64,000 nt of DNA from assembly GCA_013397845.1 (NCBI GenBank), contig VZTG01005438.1:744554-808553 (forward strand). Direction: 5' to 3'. Origin of the DNA: Melanocharis versteri (lineage: Eukaryota; Chordata; Aves; Passeriformes; Melanocharitidae). The position numbers and the translations under genes are program-made. The notes beneath the pieces were generated by a model. The model saw only the letters and a program-made list of their open reading frames with translations, had not been told where the DNA came from and did no database searches. This document shows positions 48,801 to 61,400 of this stretch, in pieces (position 1 is the first letter of the stretch; each line of letters starts with the position of its first letter).

Positions 48801-51800
48801 CCTTGAAAATGCAAAGAACAGAAGCTTTCTTCTGAAAATGATCTTTTAAATCAGTGTATTGCCGGTACCTGCACATTTACTAATTTCAGGAAAAGAATCC
48901 ACAGTGGCAGATCAAAACATAAAATGATTTTACGATGTTCAAATGCTGGCTCCAGCTGCACACTGGGAGAAGCACAGGGACATGCCTGCTGCCTTTGGAC
49001 TAGGAGACACATGAGAGGAGCAGCTTGGGCCAAAGAAATAAAAAAATTAAGCAAGTCACTAGGATGGAAAAGGACTTTGGGATTGCTGTTACAAGACTTC
49101 TAAATGGCTGACAACACACAGCATGCATTATTTACTACACTCCATGTAACTCCTAGAGAAGATGGTACAAAAGCTTAAAGTAAAAACAGCCTCTGAGTTA
49201 GATCATGAATATAAACTGATCTGACATTAAAAAAAAGTTTATTTTTTCCTATCAAGCATGCCTGACATGTTTTATATGTCTCATTTCATTTAAAAACTGT
49301 CTACTGCAAGACTTCTTTCCACTGGAAACAACAAACTGAAGTACTGAATAAGTCTCCAGCCATCTAAAAAAGGCATGAATTGTATAACAAGAAACTGATC
49401 TCTTATTACAAATTGTTCTCCCACATATGCTGGTGTCCTAAAGCCATAAATCTTCATTATACTGCTGCTGCAACTGTTTGCTTTATTTTCTACAGGCAGC
49501 TACTGTCAAATATGTGGTACATGCTGACACATTTTGCAATTTTGAGCTACTTAATTAGCTACTCAGCTCCTGTGAATACCCTGTCATGGCAAATGGTAAG
49601 CAATGAGAAAGTACAACACACAGATTTCTTCTCAGCTGAAGTTTTAAAATAAATTCTTCATCTGAAAGAAAACTATCTCAGTTCTAGCAAAATTCTGGCC
49701 ATCTGGAGCCTCATTTATTACTTAATAAGAAAGCTAACGAGCCAAGCAAGATGGGTCCCCAGGCATTTTCCTGCTCTGGAATTGCTTGGCAAGAAATTTG
49801 GGTTTTTTTCATTTTCTTGAATAACTTATGAATGCATAAAAATCTTTATGGAAAGCCGAAAAAATTTCAAGGTAGAAGCCTTGGGTGTTATATATGTGTT
49901 TATAACAGATATTTTGGCTGTCAAGAATAATCTAAGAATTAGCTTTAGAGAAGTTTATATAGCAGAAAAAAACATGAACCCAAAAGCTGCTCATATGCTA
50001 AAATTACTCTTGAGCTCCCAAGTGCAGCTCTCTGAGGATGCCCCCGTGTAGGCATGTGAGAAATTGACCTTGGACTGCCAAATCACAAACTGAGCTCCAT
50101 ACTGTGTGAAACCAAGCCAGTCCCTTAAAAATGTCAACATGTAGTTTTTATGTCATTTTATTTTTCAACCATGGAAAGAAAAAAGGAAAGTAAAAGTATA
50201 CACAAGTCAAATACACGGGCATTGGACTAGAAACATTTCAGAGACAAGTTACAGAAGATTCAAAAATAAATTTAAAACATCTCCAAGTAATCTCATGAAA
50301 AATTACCTTCTCACTCCTCCATCACAGGTTTAGTAGATTCAAACGATGCCACCTCAGAGGGAAGGCACCAGGAGACCCCTTTCCCTCGTGGACGCCAAGT
50401 GCAACACAGAGCAGCTCACCAGGAAGAGCTGTCCTGTACCTGACCTTGGGAACAAAGGGACTTCATTTCCACCCACATGACAAAGTCATCACACCCCCAG
50501 TGCACGGTCAGCACACCTTCCATGTGAGGTGAGGCAGCCTGCAGGTCCCTGAGGGCAATCCCTGCTGCAGAGCTGAGAGCATCGAGGGCACTGCCTGGAA
50601 ACTGCCTCTGCCTGATGTCATCTACAGAGGGTACAGATTTCAAAGGACTGCGTCCAACACCTCTTGGCAGTATTCAATTCAAAGGAAAAATTCAATAAAG
50701 CAATTAACACCAGAAGGACAATGTCAGAATTATCATACACTCATCAATCCTTCTAGCTCTACATAAAAACCCCTCCAGATTTAAGAAGCAAACAAGTTCT
50801 CTATGCTGATTTCTGAGAACTTTTAAGGCAACATAATACTGCAATTGAAGCACATGAACTTTAAATTTTCTCATTTATTTTTAATTAGAAAGCCACTTCA
50901 GTTACACAAATCTTCATTGTTTCAAATTAATATCAACATCCTGAGTCCTGATCCTGAGAACAGATTCATTTAAGTGGCATTCCTCTCATACACTGTTTAC
51001 TTGTGCAAGTATTTGCAAGACTCAGCCCTGAAGTCACTACACAATTTATAGCTACGTTCCTCATTTGTGGACAAACTCAGCCTCTGAACTCAGTAACACG
51101 TGTGTCATGTGCCATCATATTCTCTTAACTTCAGCAAAAACACATTCACATATGTTAATCCATAGACAGGTGCGTATGCCAGGAAGAAGCAAGGAAGAGC
51201 TACCAGAAACCACAGCAACCTGGAAACAAGCAACAGGAACACTGGAAAGGGAACACTGCACAATGGGGCACGGTTATCCTCAAGATAAATACTAACAGTA
51301 AACATTTAGGCTGTTTTCTACAGGATTATTTTCATGAATCTTGACCACTATTGCAGCACCTCACACATAAGGATCTAGAGGTGCCTATTAAGGTGAAGAG
51401 GGAAGAAACCTCTTCCATGTCAATGAGGTCAAAAAATGTCACCTTAAATACTATGTCTGGGTGGCGGTGAACAGGAGATTGCACTGAAGATCACTCTTGC
51501 TCACTTCTTGGAGAAAGTGAACAGCTGTTTCAAAGCGAATGCTACTGAGGACGAAGAAAAGGATGCTACCCAGTTGCAGCAGCAAATGTAGCCTTACATT
51601 GCCAAAAAGTAGCCTGAGTTTTCCAAGAACACTACAATTAATACCCATATTCTTTAAGCATGTGCCAAGGGACCTGCTTCAAACACTGCCCAAGAGGTAA
51701 CGCAGACTGCAGCAGGACAAAGACTCTCTGTGCTCTCCTAGGTCACCACAGTCAATTACACAGGCAAAGACTGCACCTGAGTTGCAAAGGAAGCATTTTG

Positions 51801-53229
51801 GTATCTTCTGAGTATTTCTCATCAAGTGCAGACTCTGAAAGACCCCTTGTTGCTTCAAAACAAAGCCTAGAAAAGCAGGGAGCACAAATATACACATGAT
51901 TTGGAGGGACTTCTAGATCTATTAATATTAAACTAGGCAGAGGATTAATAAAATTACATTCAAGACACATACACCAGAAAAATGCACAATGGACAAAAAG
52001 TAAACTATTTGTTACACTATGAAATACAGAAGTTGTTTGTAAATTCTCAGGAAGAATCAAGGAGCAAACATCTCTTGTTCAGTTTGTTTCTGTTAATCAC
52101 TAAACACAACAGATAAAGAACATTTTCACTGAAAACATTTTTTTGTATTTGTGTCCTGTAAGTCAAGACAAGCAGGCTGCAATGACATCAGCAGGCCATA
52201 ACTCTGAAATTCATAAAAAGGAAATATACTTCTGTATCATCAGAAAGTTTGGAAATAACAGCCCCAAAACAGTAAAACATAGTTATAAGAAATTCCAATC
52301 AAAGGTAGAAGTAACTGAAAAAACATCAGTATCTGTAGTTAAACCAGCCATATTAAAAACCCACCCATGCTCATTTTTCAGGCACAGCCATTGGAAAACC
52401 CTCTCCTAATTGAAGGTCTGCTGCTTCCTAAACTGTTTTCAGACTAATATCCCTATGCAGAAACAAGGCATGAGGACAACGAGTGGAGAACAACTGATGG
52501 CACACCTGGGATTGGCACTAAAGCACAGGCTGCCTAGACACGGTTGGAGAGAAGAAAAGTTGCTTCTCGCTCGTACTCATTCTAACACCCACATACAGAC
52601 CTTGGGGAATGGAAAGAAAATGCATTCCTTGTGCTCTACCCTGCTGCTCTGGGGTGTTTGTACAAGCTCAGGGTTCTTGGAAATGGGTGTCATTTCAGGG
52701 GAGTTCAGTTTTCAAGTACTGGAGCACTCCAGTCCTGAAAGCCAGGCAGTTGTTTTTGTGGATCAGGAAGTGACATCACTAATACACCATAACGTCCTCC
52801 ACCGTATCTTCAGCTATTGTTCAGTTTCCATGGTTTACATCCCATGGCTCCCATGGCCTACATCCACTTCATGAAAACAAGTCCAATACGCTGGCATCCT
52901 TCCTTCGTTTTTTGTTCCCTCTCCACTCATGTATAAGGAGACAGCCAAAAACAAGTACCAGGTTAGGATTTACTACTTCAAAATACAATTTCTAACAAAA
53001 GCTGAAACTCAAGTTTCTTATGCAAACTACCTTATTCCTTAGAATGTTTTGGGTAATGCTCTAGAAAAAACTGACCACATGAAACTGAGAAAATATTAGT
53101 TTCATCACAAATTTCTATCTTTAAGCAAACTCTCCTCTGCAATTACTATAAAACATACACGACTTGAAATAATTTTAAAAACAGTACGAAGTTATGGGTA
53201 GGGGCAGAAGATAAGTGACTAAATTTTAG
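42846..53229. other. intergenic region between convergent PCYT1B and PDK3
   Basis: Over 10 kb with no exon, RNA gene or known repeat that I can support. A GC-richer patch at about 43560-44030 leaves frames open on both strands. 45800-53200 is AT-rich. Longer 3' UTR forms of either gene could extend into it. Confidence 0.6.
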
Positions 53230-53720
53230 TAGATGTGACTTGCAACCAGTGTTTCAGTCAAACCATGCCCCTGGTTTCACCCAGCAGCGCAGCTGTATTG
53301 CTGGAATAGCAAGCTGCCCTCTCTGCAGCAGTGCGTGCAGCGCTGGGAAGTTGCTGCTCTGGAGGCCACACGTGTCACACCCTCACCATGCCCTGCCAAG
53401 ATCCTCTGGCCAGGGCCAAACGAGTCCGGTTTGGGAATGGCATGGCCCCATCCGCCCACTCCTCTTCCTGCCTGCTGGCACAGGGGGCTCTGAGGGCAGC
53501 ACTGCCCAGCTGACCAGCAGGGACAGCCTTCAGCAGCTGCCCTGGTGCCACCTGATCCGCAGGGAAGGGCAGCAGCCCATGGAGACAAGGACCCAGTGCT
53601 CCCACGGGCCTGATCCCAGTCCCTGTGTGCGGGAACACCCACGGCACCTCGAGCCCTGCGAGCTCATCCACTGCACACACAAGTTCAGGAACTCACTGCA
53701 ACAGGCAAGGCAAGAACTTC
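53230..53720. other. isolated GC-rich block with long open frames on both strands
   Basis: About 490 bases of GC-rich sequence stand within AT-rich intergenic DNA. A 177-codon + frame (53240-53773) and - frames of 121 and 101 codons overlap it. None shows a known domain, and frames open on both strands point to composition rather than coding. It lies about 1.6 kb past the PDK3 stop codon. Confidence 0.3.
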
Positions 53721-54034
53721 CGACTCCTCAGGAATGGGGCTCTATGGAGTTTATTGCTCAAAGCACTTTATAATCCTTCAATGAAATGTGCTATGAAGTG
53801 CAAAGTACTATTGTTAAGTCAAACTAAGATTCTTTTTCTTTTTTTAAAATACCTAAGAATTTCTCAGCATTTCCCTAATAAATCAGTTCTTTATAAAAAT
53901 AAATACTGGGAGGACAAAAGGGACAGTTCCCCCAAAATTTTAGTAAACAAGTTTCATTTTTCCATGCTAAAATCTCTATTAGCTTTCCAAAAAATATCAA
54001 AACACCTAAGAGAAATTGAGGGTGCATCAGAGCT

Positions 54035-55332
54035 GCTTACAACTCATCTACTTTATTGCCACAGCTAATGTATCACCAGAACTTCTAAATTTCACAGGTT
54101 TTTCTGAAAAACCATAGTATCAGAAACAGCATTTGGCAAAGACTTTGTGAGGAACAATTGTCTAATAGTCAGAAATGAACCCTTATGGTAAATTTATGGG
54201 GAAAATACTTGGATTTTTTTTGTCTCTGATACATTTTATAAACCAGGTACCAGCCACATTTTGTCCCTCCCATTTCTACTGTATTTCCAGTTTCATGTAC
54301 TTAGACCAATGACACGTTCCAAAAGCTGGTGTACAACATCTTTATATACACTACAAATTCAGATTACCAGACTGTAGTCAGACATTGAATGTATAAATAA
54401 CTTTGCAAACTATTTACAGGTTTTAAACTAATCAGGTTTCAAGCAACCAACACTCTTAAGGCAAATTCATTTGTATGACTGGCTGTCTGGCGTCTCAGCA
54501 GTTCTCTCCCCTCCCCAATTCCCCTAAAATGATAGGCAAATAGGAAATTTAATTACCCCGTGCCCCTGTATTGACAGAATTTCTTGTATGGAGAGATGAT
54601 CTAACTACTTAGGAGCTTTCCTCAAAACAAGGAAAAACGCATAGAAATGCATTTCTGTGTCAAGAAAATCGTTAAGGTGCATACCAAGAAGTGGAAGTCC
54701 TACCGTCTTATAACAACACAACTTTTGTATGCACATGACAAATGGGTTTGGGAATTTGGAGAAAGCATCAGTTTAAAGCTGCACAACCCTTTTTAGAACT
54801 ACGCATTTATAAACTCATTAGAGATAAGATCTGAAGAGCTCAAAGGGATTTTCTCTTAGGGGTGACACTGTGCAATACAAAATGCCGCAAACAGTGGATT
54901 TTCAAAGCACACGTTTAACTACGTTAGAATTTTTCTCTTATACCATATTGCTGTGCAAGATACTATTCACCACTTTAAGGGATTCTGCACATCTTACCAA
55001 TCCTTACACTGGAATAAGAATTGGCCACTTCAAATAGTATCTTTTTGTTACAACATTGTATTCCTAAGTGCAATCACAGTGCGATCCCTTTTGTCAATGC
55101 ATGACTGAAGCAACCAAGCATATTCTGGTGAAGTACACAGGATTCACATACCAAACGTGCTCAGTGCCTTCCTTTAAGTCCCAATCATCCTTTGTTCATA
55201 GTATTTTTCAACGCCCTGATTAGGTCTTTGTTTGGAAGTAATTAGCTACTGTGGTTTGAAGGATTTCGGAACAAAGCAGAGACTTTATACTGAATGCAGA
55301 AGTCATCTCCAACAGAGACAAAAGGTGGCAAA
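54035..55332 (-). other. PDK3: PDK3 3' UTR (proposed)
   Basis: Minus-strand sequence after the PDK3 stop. The first canonical AATAAA on this strand is at 54052-54057, about 1.3 kb from the stop, with an ATTAAA variant at 54548-54553. The end shown assumes cleavage shortly after the AATAAA. A longer UTR is possible; another AATAAA lies at 53750-53755. Confidence 0.4.
54052..54057 (-). terminator. PDK3: possible poly(A) signal of PDK3
   Basis: TTTATT on the + strand reads AATAAA on the gene strand. It is the nearest canonical signal after the stop codon, but no transcript end is visible in the sequence itself. Confidence 0.4.
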
Positions 55333-55476
55333 TTATCGATTAGCTTTATATTTAGAAGCATCCCGTGGTTCACTGCTAGGATTGCTCCAGTCATCTGCTT
55401 CAGGTGTGGTCTTGTAGTGCCGCCATGCTGACTTATTAAAAACGGGAAGTCTCTCAAATGATTCACTTGAAAGAGC
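55333..55476 (-). CDS. PDK3: PDK3 last coding exon with stop
   Basis: Acceptor TTTTTCCATAG precedes 47 codons: ALSSESFERLPVFNKSAWRH, then YKTTPEADDWSNPSSEPRDA, then SKYKANR and TAA (55333-55335). The Asp-Trp of ADDW (within 55387-55395) belongs to the DW motif by which the C-terminal tail crosses to the partner subunit. The end KANR differs from the mammalian KAKQ ending and lacks the extra tail of the longer mammalian isoform. Confidence 0.97.
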   Translation of the reverse strand, partial: ALSSESFERLPVFNKSAWRHYKTTPEADDWSNPSSEPRDASKYKANR

Positions 55477-58400
55477 CTATGGAAAAACAAAAGCAATGGT
55501 TAGATATCACTGGAGATACAAGAGCAAGGTGATACTCTGGAGAGTTCTACCATTACAACTTCTATACCCAACAAGTGTTGCAATAATCCCAGTTTTACAC
55601 TTCACAGCACTACTTTGAAAATACTTGAGCTGTGATTAGTAGCTCTAGTTATACTCAAAGTCCCAGTCAAAGTTAAAAGAAAATAATTGAAAAATATTTC
55701 CCTTCTTTCCAGGGAGTGGTGTCTACAGAGATAGCAAGAAAAAGATTTTTAGTCAAAAACATTTTAGTGAGATTTGTCACTGACACAGAGCAGACAGCTA
55801 CTCCAACATTCCCCTTCCCCAAAACACTTGGGCTCTGGCAGCACACTGATCTGGGGGGGCTGACCCAGTTCAGTCCCCTGGCCCACCTTTTTCCTCTGAG
55901 AAAGGCCAGACCATTTTCCTCCACACACACATGCAGAGGATGAAACCCATCAGAAGCAGAGGATTCCACAACTCATTTGCCATATGCAGCAAGGCACAGC
56001 GACAGTGCTAAGCCAGTAACCTACACCAGCTGTACACTCTGTTCTTTTAAACTCCCTGATGGAACTCAAGCAGTGTCAGCCTTTAGCCCCTGAGTAGCCT
56101 GGGCTCTCCCAGAAAATGACAACAGGATCAATACAGTCTATAGCATCAAGAACTGCGTAGAATAGAACGTATTTACTGGTCAGGAGTTGGCCAATAGTCT
56201 TCTCATTTCTATTGTGGCCAAAACAGAGTCAAAAAGCATTAACCAAAATTATCTCTTATCACAGTTCTTGGAGATTCACCACTATGACCAATTAACAAAA
56301 TGCAACAATCTAACACGGGGACTGAAAAAAAATCAAAGCAAACTAACTATTATTAGTTCCAGATTAATATATAACCTTGGGGTTTAGGATTTTATGTAAC
56401 TGATTTAGGTTGAAGTGTCAAAGACAGCAAAAAGAAATTTGAAAACAAGCTGAAGAGTGAAAAGAGCCTGCTACTAACAACCTGCACTGCATTACTAGTT
56501 TATAAAAGGGTCAATTTCATACCTTCAAATAAATAACAGCATCTGAACCCACGCCTTCCATTGAGTAGAGTTTAAGGTCACCTTGAAAGTACCTTGCATA
56601 CAGACGAGAAATTGGCAATCCATAGCCAAACCCAGCCTGCAAAAACAAGAGAACAGAAGGAAAAACATGATGAAAAGTTAAAAAAAATGCAACAGATCTC
56701 TGCAATAATTTACAAAAGAGAGGATACCTAAATATTAGATTTGCATCAAATTCTTTTTGAAGCTTTCCTTTATTTCTCAGCTTATACTCTAAGTCCATAT
56801 TCAGCCTTTTGAGCAATCTCCTTTTTTTCCTGTGCATTAGTTTTTAGTACAAAAAGGGCTGAGTCCTTTGCTAGAACTCCCTTGTCCATTCTGTGTTTTC
56901 TCAGAAGCAGGTGCAGCATATCATACATGCTGCCTGCAACCAGCAAAGCAAACCAATGCTTTACACAGCTTCCTCGCTGTGATGACCTTTGCTGTAGTAT
57001 TGCATTCTTTCTTTGGTAAAAATCAGAGTTTTGACAGCTGGTTTTTTCTCCCCCAAGCCTGTGATTATTATCTCAAATGTCTCCAGACTTAGGGGACTAC
57101 ACAAGAAAGCCAGAGACAACTCTGTCTACTTCATCTAGGTCACACCATTAAGTGAGTGCTGACGCCACAGTGCCACAGAGATCAGCAGAGGCCTGCAGAG
57201 GAACACAGACCAATACAAGGCAAATTATCCTTTCTGTTAAACAAAGATCAGGATTCCACAGCACTGAATGACCTCCTGAGGACTGAGACACACTACAGTC
57301 CACACAACTTTCAAAGCATAATGGACTTGATGGGTAGGAAGTTTAGATTTTAAATTTACAAAACTAATATTCATAACCATGCCTGCAACAAGATCAATCA
57401 CTTGGCATATTTTCCAACCCTCTCTTGTCAGAAAAGTTATAAGAAAACCCTCCAAGTCTCTCTCACTGCAGCCAGGTAATAAGATTTTGCTCTACACATG
57501 ACTCCTTCAGATGATTGGTTATATGCTGGGAACCACAGTGGTTGGTTATGCACCCAAATCCCACCTGAATTTTTCAGGACTATCCAGTGCAATAAAGGAA
57601 CTATTCCAAACACACAAACATTTGGAAAAAGAAAACATATACAAGGCAAGGTAGTATTGGTGGACTATGAGAAAAATTAGACACCTGAAGCTTTCAGAAA
57701 ACCAATAAATTCATTCCACAGTAATATTTCTAGAAAAGTAACCTGACAGATAAGTGATAAACATGCCCTGAACTTTAAAAACAAAGGCCTAAAATGATAC
57801 AAAAAAGAGAAGGCTAAGAAGAAGGATTTGCAAGCATTATGCACAGCTAACATGTGGTATCACTTTAGGAAATCCCTTGAGGGAAAAGTGAACATTAAAG
57901 AACTTGTGTCCATCACAAATTCTCTTGCTGTCATCTACTACAATATCTTTTGGCCTTTTTTGCCTTGTTTTTACAAAATTCTAAATTTAGTATTAAATTG
58001 GTTTACAGTTACTTACTCAGTTCTTCTGAGCAAAATGAAAAACAGAAATGCCAAATATGCCCTTTTCATACTGCTTGCCATAGTTATTAGCATCCATTAA
58101 CAGAGTTAAAACAGCTGCTTAGCTGCACTTTTCCCAACATCATGTTTTAAGTTTCTCAAAGAGAAATTTCATCTCCCACTAGAGATATATGCATCACTTT
58201 CAAACACCTGGTCTTGAAACTTCAGAGATTTCTTTCTTAAACTCTAAAAAATTGATTTGACTGCCTTAGAAAGAACTAAAAAATGTCAAAAGCTGACTTT
58301 CTTTTCTGGAGACTGGACAATAAATACATTACAGAAATTATAAAGCGCAATGACCAAAAGGCAACTTGTGGACAACAAGGACCAGCTCAAGTAAAGGGCA

Positions 58401-61400
58401 GTATCAAACAATACTGAAAACACTTTATACTTTCCTCACTCCAGAATTACCCTGCCTTAAAACCCAACCTCTGTCTGTCTCCTGTTCCTTTATGCTCTGT
58501 GCTAGCCCACATCATTGTTTTATACAGCCCTCTTTCAAACACTTCCTGCCAGCCTCTTCCGTGCACTGCCTTTAGGGTGCTTTCCAAACCAGGTAACTTA
58601 CAAGGAGTATGGAGACAAGAGACCCCAGATGAGTATCTTGTTAAATCCTGGCCTTGCAAAGGGTCTATTTTGCGAAAGACAATTAACAAGAGGTGATTAC
58701 TACATAGATCTGTGCTTGACCTAGAGTCAGAATAGTCCGTGATGGCACATCTGCCTTGAGAAAGGAAAGCTCCTTAGAGCAAATTTATCATTAAATGCTA
58801 TGGTATGCATTAAACAAATAGGAAGTTATTACATTTCTGTGTTACTAGCATCTACAGATTTAAATTAAAACTACTTTAAGCCATGTTTCTCCCACTATAA
58901 ACAAATGCTGTCAGAGAGACAACCATTAAATTCCCTGAGAAAACCTACTATCATTAAACATGACCAAGTGTTTTTAATGTGTACTCTAGGTGCAGTGCAG
59001 ATGAACCTAAGACCTGCTAGAATTTGAATGCTGCCATGGTAACAAGGTTTCTCAGCAAGCAGAAATTTTCCCCAATCAACAGAAGGATACCTCTCTTCCA
59101 CTGCCCAATTCCATGAGTGTTTCATAAACTAGACAGGGGATCTTATATCAAGGGGAAGGAATGTTAGAACAGAAAAATATGTCTATTTACACTGCACCAC
59201 AGCTTAGTTTAGAATATTACCTAAGTCAAGGATGACACACTAACAACCTTCTGCAGCACTGTAATTCTTTAGTGGTTTGGTCTTTGGCACTAAACAATAA
59301 AGAAACTCCTTCTGTATGGACATCAAAGAGGATTTATGTGGAACCTTTCTGCTGAAGGATTTTTATTTCCAGACTGACATACAAAGCATAGCTTAATTGT
59401 TTTTATAACTGGATCTGGGCCATAATACATGAAGTGTCAAACTTCACTGCTCAGTCCTTGCTCCTGATAGTGGCAAGATATGGCACAGACTCACCGTTTA
59501 TTACTTTTTTCTTTTTGCACACACATATAAATAAAAGAGCTGAACAACTTTTCTCAACATTCAGTCTTGTGCAGGCATTGGTCAGACTCACAGGGCAAAA
59601 GCTGCCAGACTCACAAGAGAGGGGGATCCTTTGTCGGTTTGACTATAGTGGCATAGACTGCGAAAGGAAAAGAAAGCCTGAAAATGAGATACACTAAAAG
59701 AATACCAAGGATAAATTCCACAGAATCAAAGTAAGCAGTTTGAAGATGAGGAAGTAAACACAGCAATGCATTGCTAAAGATGCATTGAAAAAAGAAAAAA
59801 AGAATAGTGTCAGTCCTAAGATGAACACATTTTACAATCAGAGCTACAAAGGAAGAGACGGCTTAATAGTGAATACAACCGTAATCAAGGTATAAGTTTA
59901 TCCTGAGAACAAGTTTCAGGAAATCCTTGTAGACTGATACAGTAAATTGCTGATCAAAAGTGAGACAGAACAAAGGCAGATTATGCATCAAGAGAGATTC
60001 TACCATTTGTGACAAAGAAAAAAGCTTATATTTGAATTAAGGCCTGTTCCCTCTCACCACATTCAAGAAGATTTTCTTTGAAAAAGCAGAAGTTTGAAAC
60101 ACGTGACTGAGATGTGCTGTAGAGGTAGGAGCTGTGAAAGATCAGTACCAAGTCAGTGCAGACACAAGACTGGGTTTCACACCCCCACAGTGCAAACAGG
60201 TAAAACCAGTGCAATGCACAGCCATTCCACAATGGTACCCACCATGGACCAAGCAGCACCATAAAGACTTTCTGCTCACAAGCTAAAAGGAAATTTATTA
60301 CCTCTGAGTCACTCTGGACTGATTTTACCCTCAGTTTACTGTTAAATATTTTATATCCAAAACAGTCACATGGACAAAGGGAACAGCTCCCAGCTGGGCC
60401 AGGGAAGTTCAGGTTGGACATTGGGAAGAATTTCTTCACTGAAAGGATTGTCAAGAATTGAAACTGGCTGGCCAGGGAAGTACTGGAGTCAGTCATCATC
60501 CCTGGAAGTGTTCAGGAAACAACTGGACATGGCACTTAGTGCTGTGGTTTAATTCACATGGTGATGTTTGGTCAAAGGTTGGACTCGATGACCTTGGGAG
60601 GTCATTTCCATTCTTAACGATCCTATGATTCCATACTCTGTCTCACATTCTATTATCCATATGAAGGCACTTGAAGCCCAGAAGTATCAGCAGGGGAGAA
60701 AAAAAAATAACCAAACACTTAGGAACATGCTAGATGAGAATGCTCCTAAGCAGGGAATGGAAATTTCTCAGAGAATCAACTTCTCAAGAGGCTTAGAGAT
60801 AAGGGATTGCATCAGAAGCAACAGAGGACAGAGATGAGAAGAGGCAAAATACAGTATCTGTATTAATCCACTTACTGAAAACCAGTCAAGTGGAACAGTA
60901 GCTATACAGTTTTTATCACAATGAACCAATATGCAATTTAATACAATTTAGAAATAGTATTCTAATTTTTTTTAAATTATGCTTGCTAAAAGAATCTACA
61001 CATTCAACGCTGAAATTATTTCCCTTCCTAGAAGAAACTATAGGGAATTATTTTTTTATTTGAAATATGGCCCTGATGCATCTCAGAAAGGAGTATCACA
61101 TGAGATATTTCCAATTAAATAGGAATATAACAAATATGTTCATACCACAGGCAGGTTTGGTAATGTTTTCTGATGTGTTTTTACAGTCCATAACTTACTG
61201 AAAAATTATCTTCAAGCTTCAGGATAAGCTTGTGCATTGCCACGAGGTGCTTCTCGAGTGCTGAACAGTGTGGCTCACCTTTTTAATCCATTTATGATAG
61301 GAAACTTAGATTAACAGTAATTTATACACCAAAGAGGAGCTCATTAGGTCATTACCTTCTCAGTAATACAGCACTAATGATCCTGCCCATTAACCTGTGA

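Noticed and set aside
51470..51600. Short plus-strand frame reading EQEIALKITLAHFLEKVNS and ending in QLQQQM
   Set aside because: Looks helix-like, but it is only about 46 codons, has a weak acceptor and no partner exon, and I recognise no family. Treated as chance.
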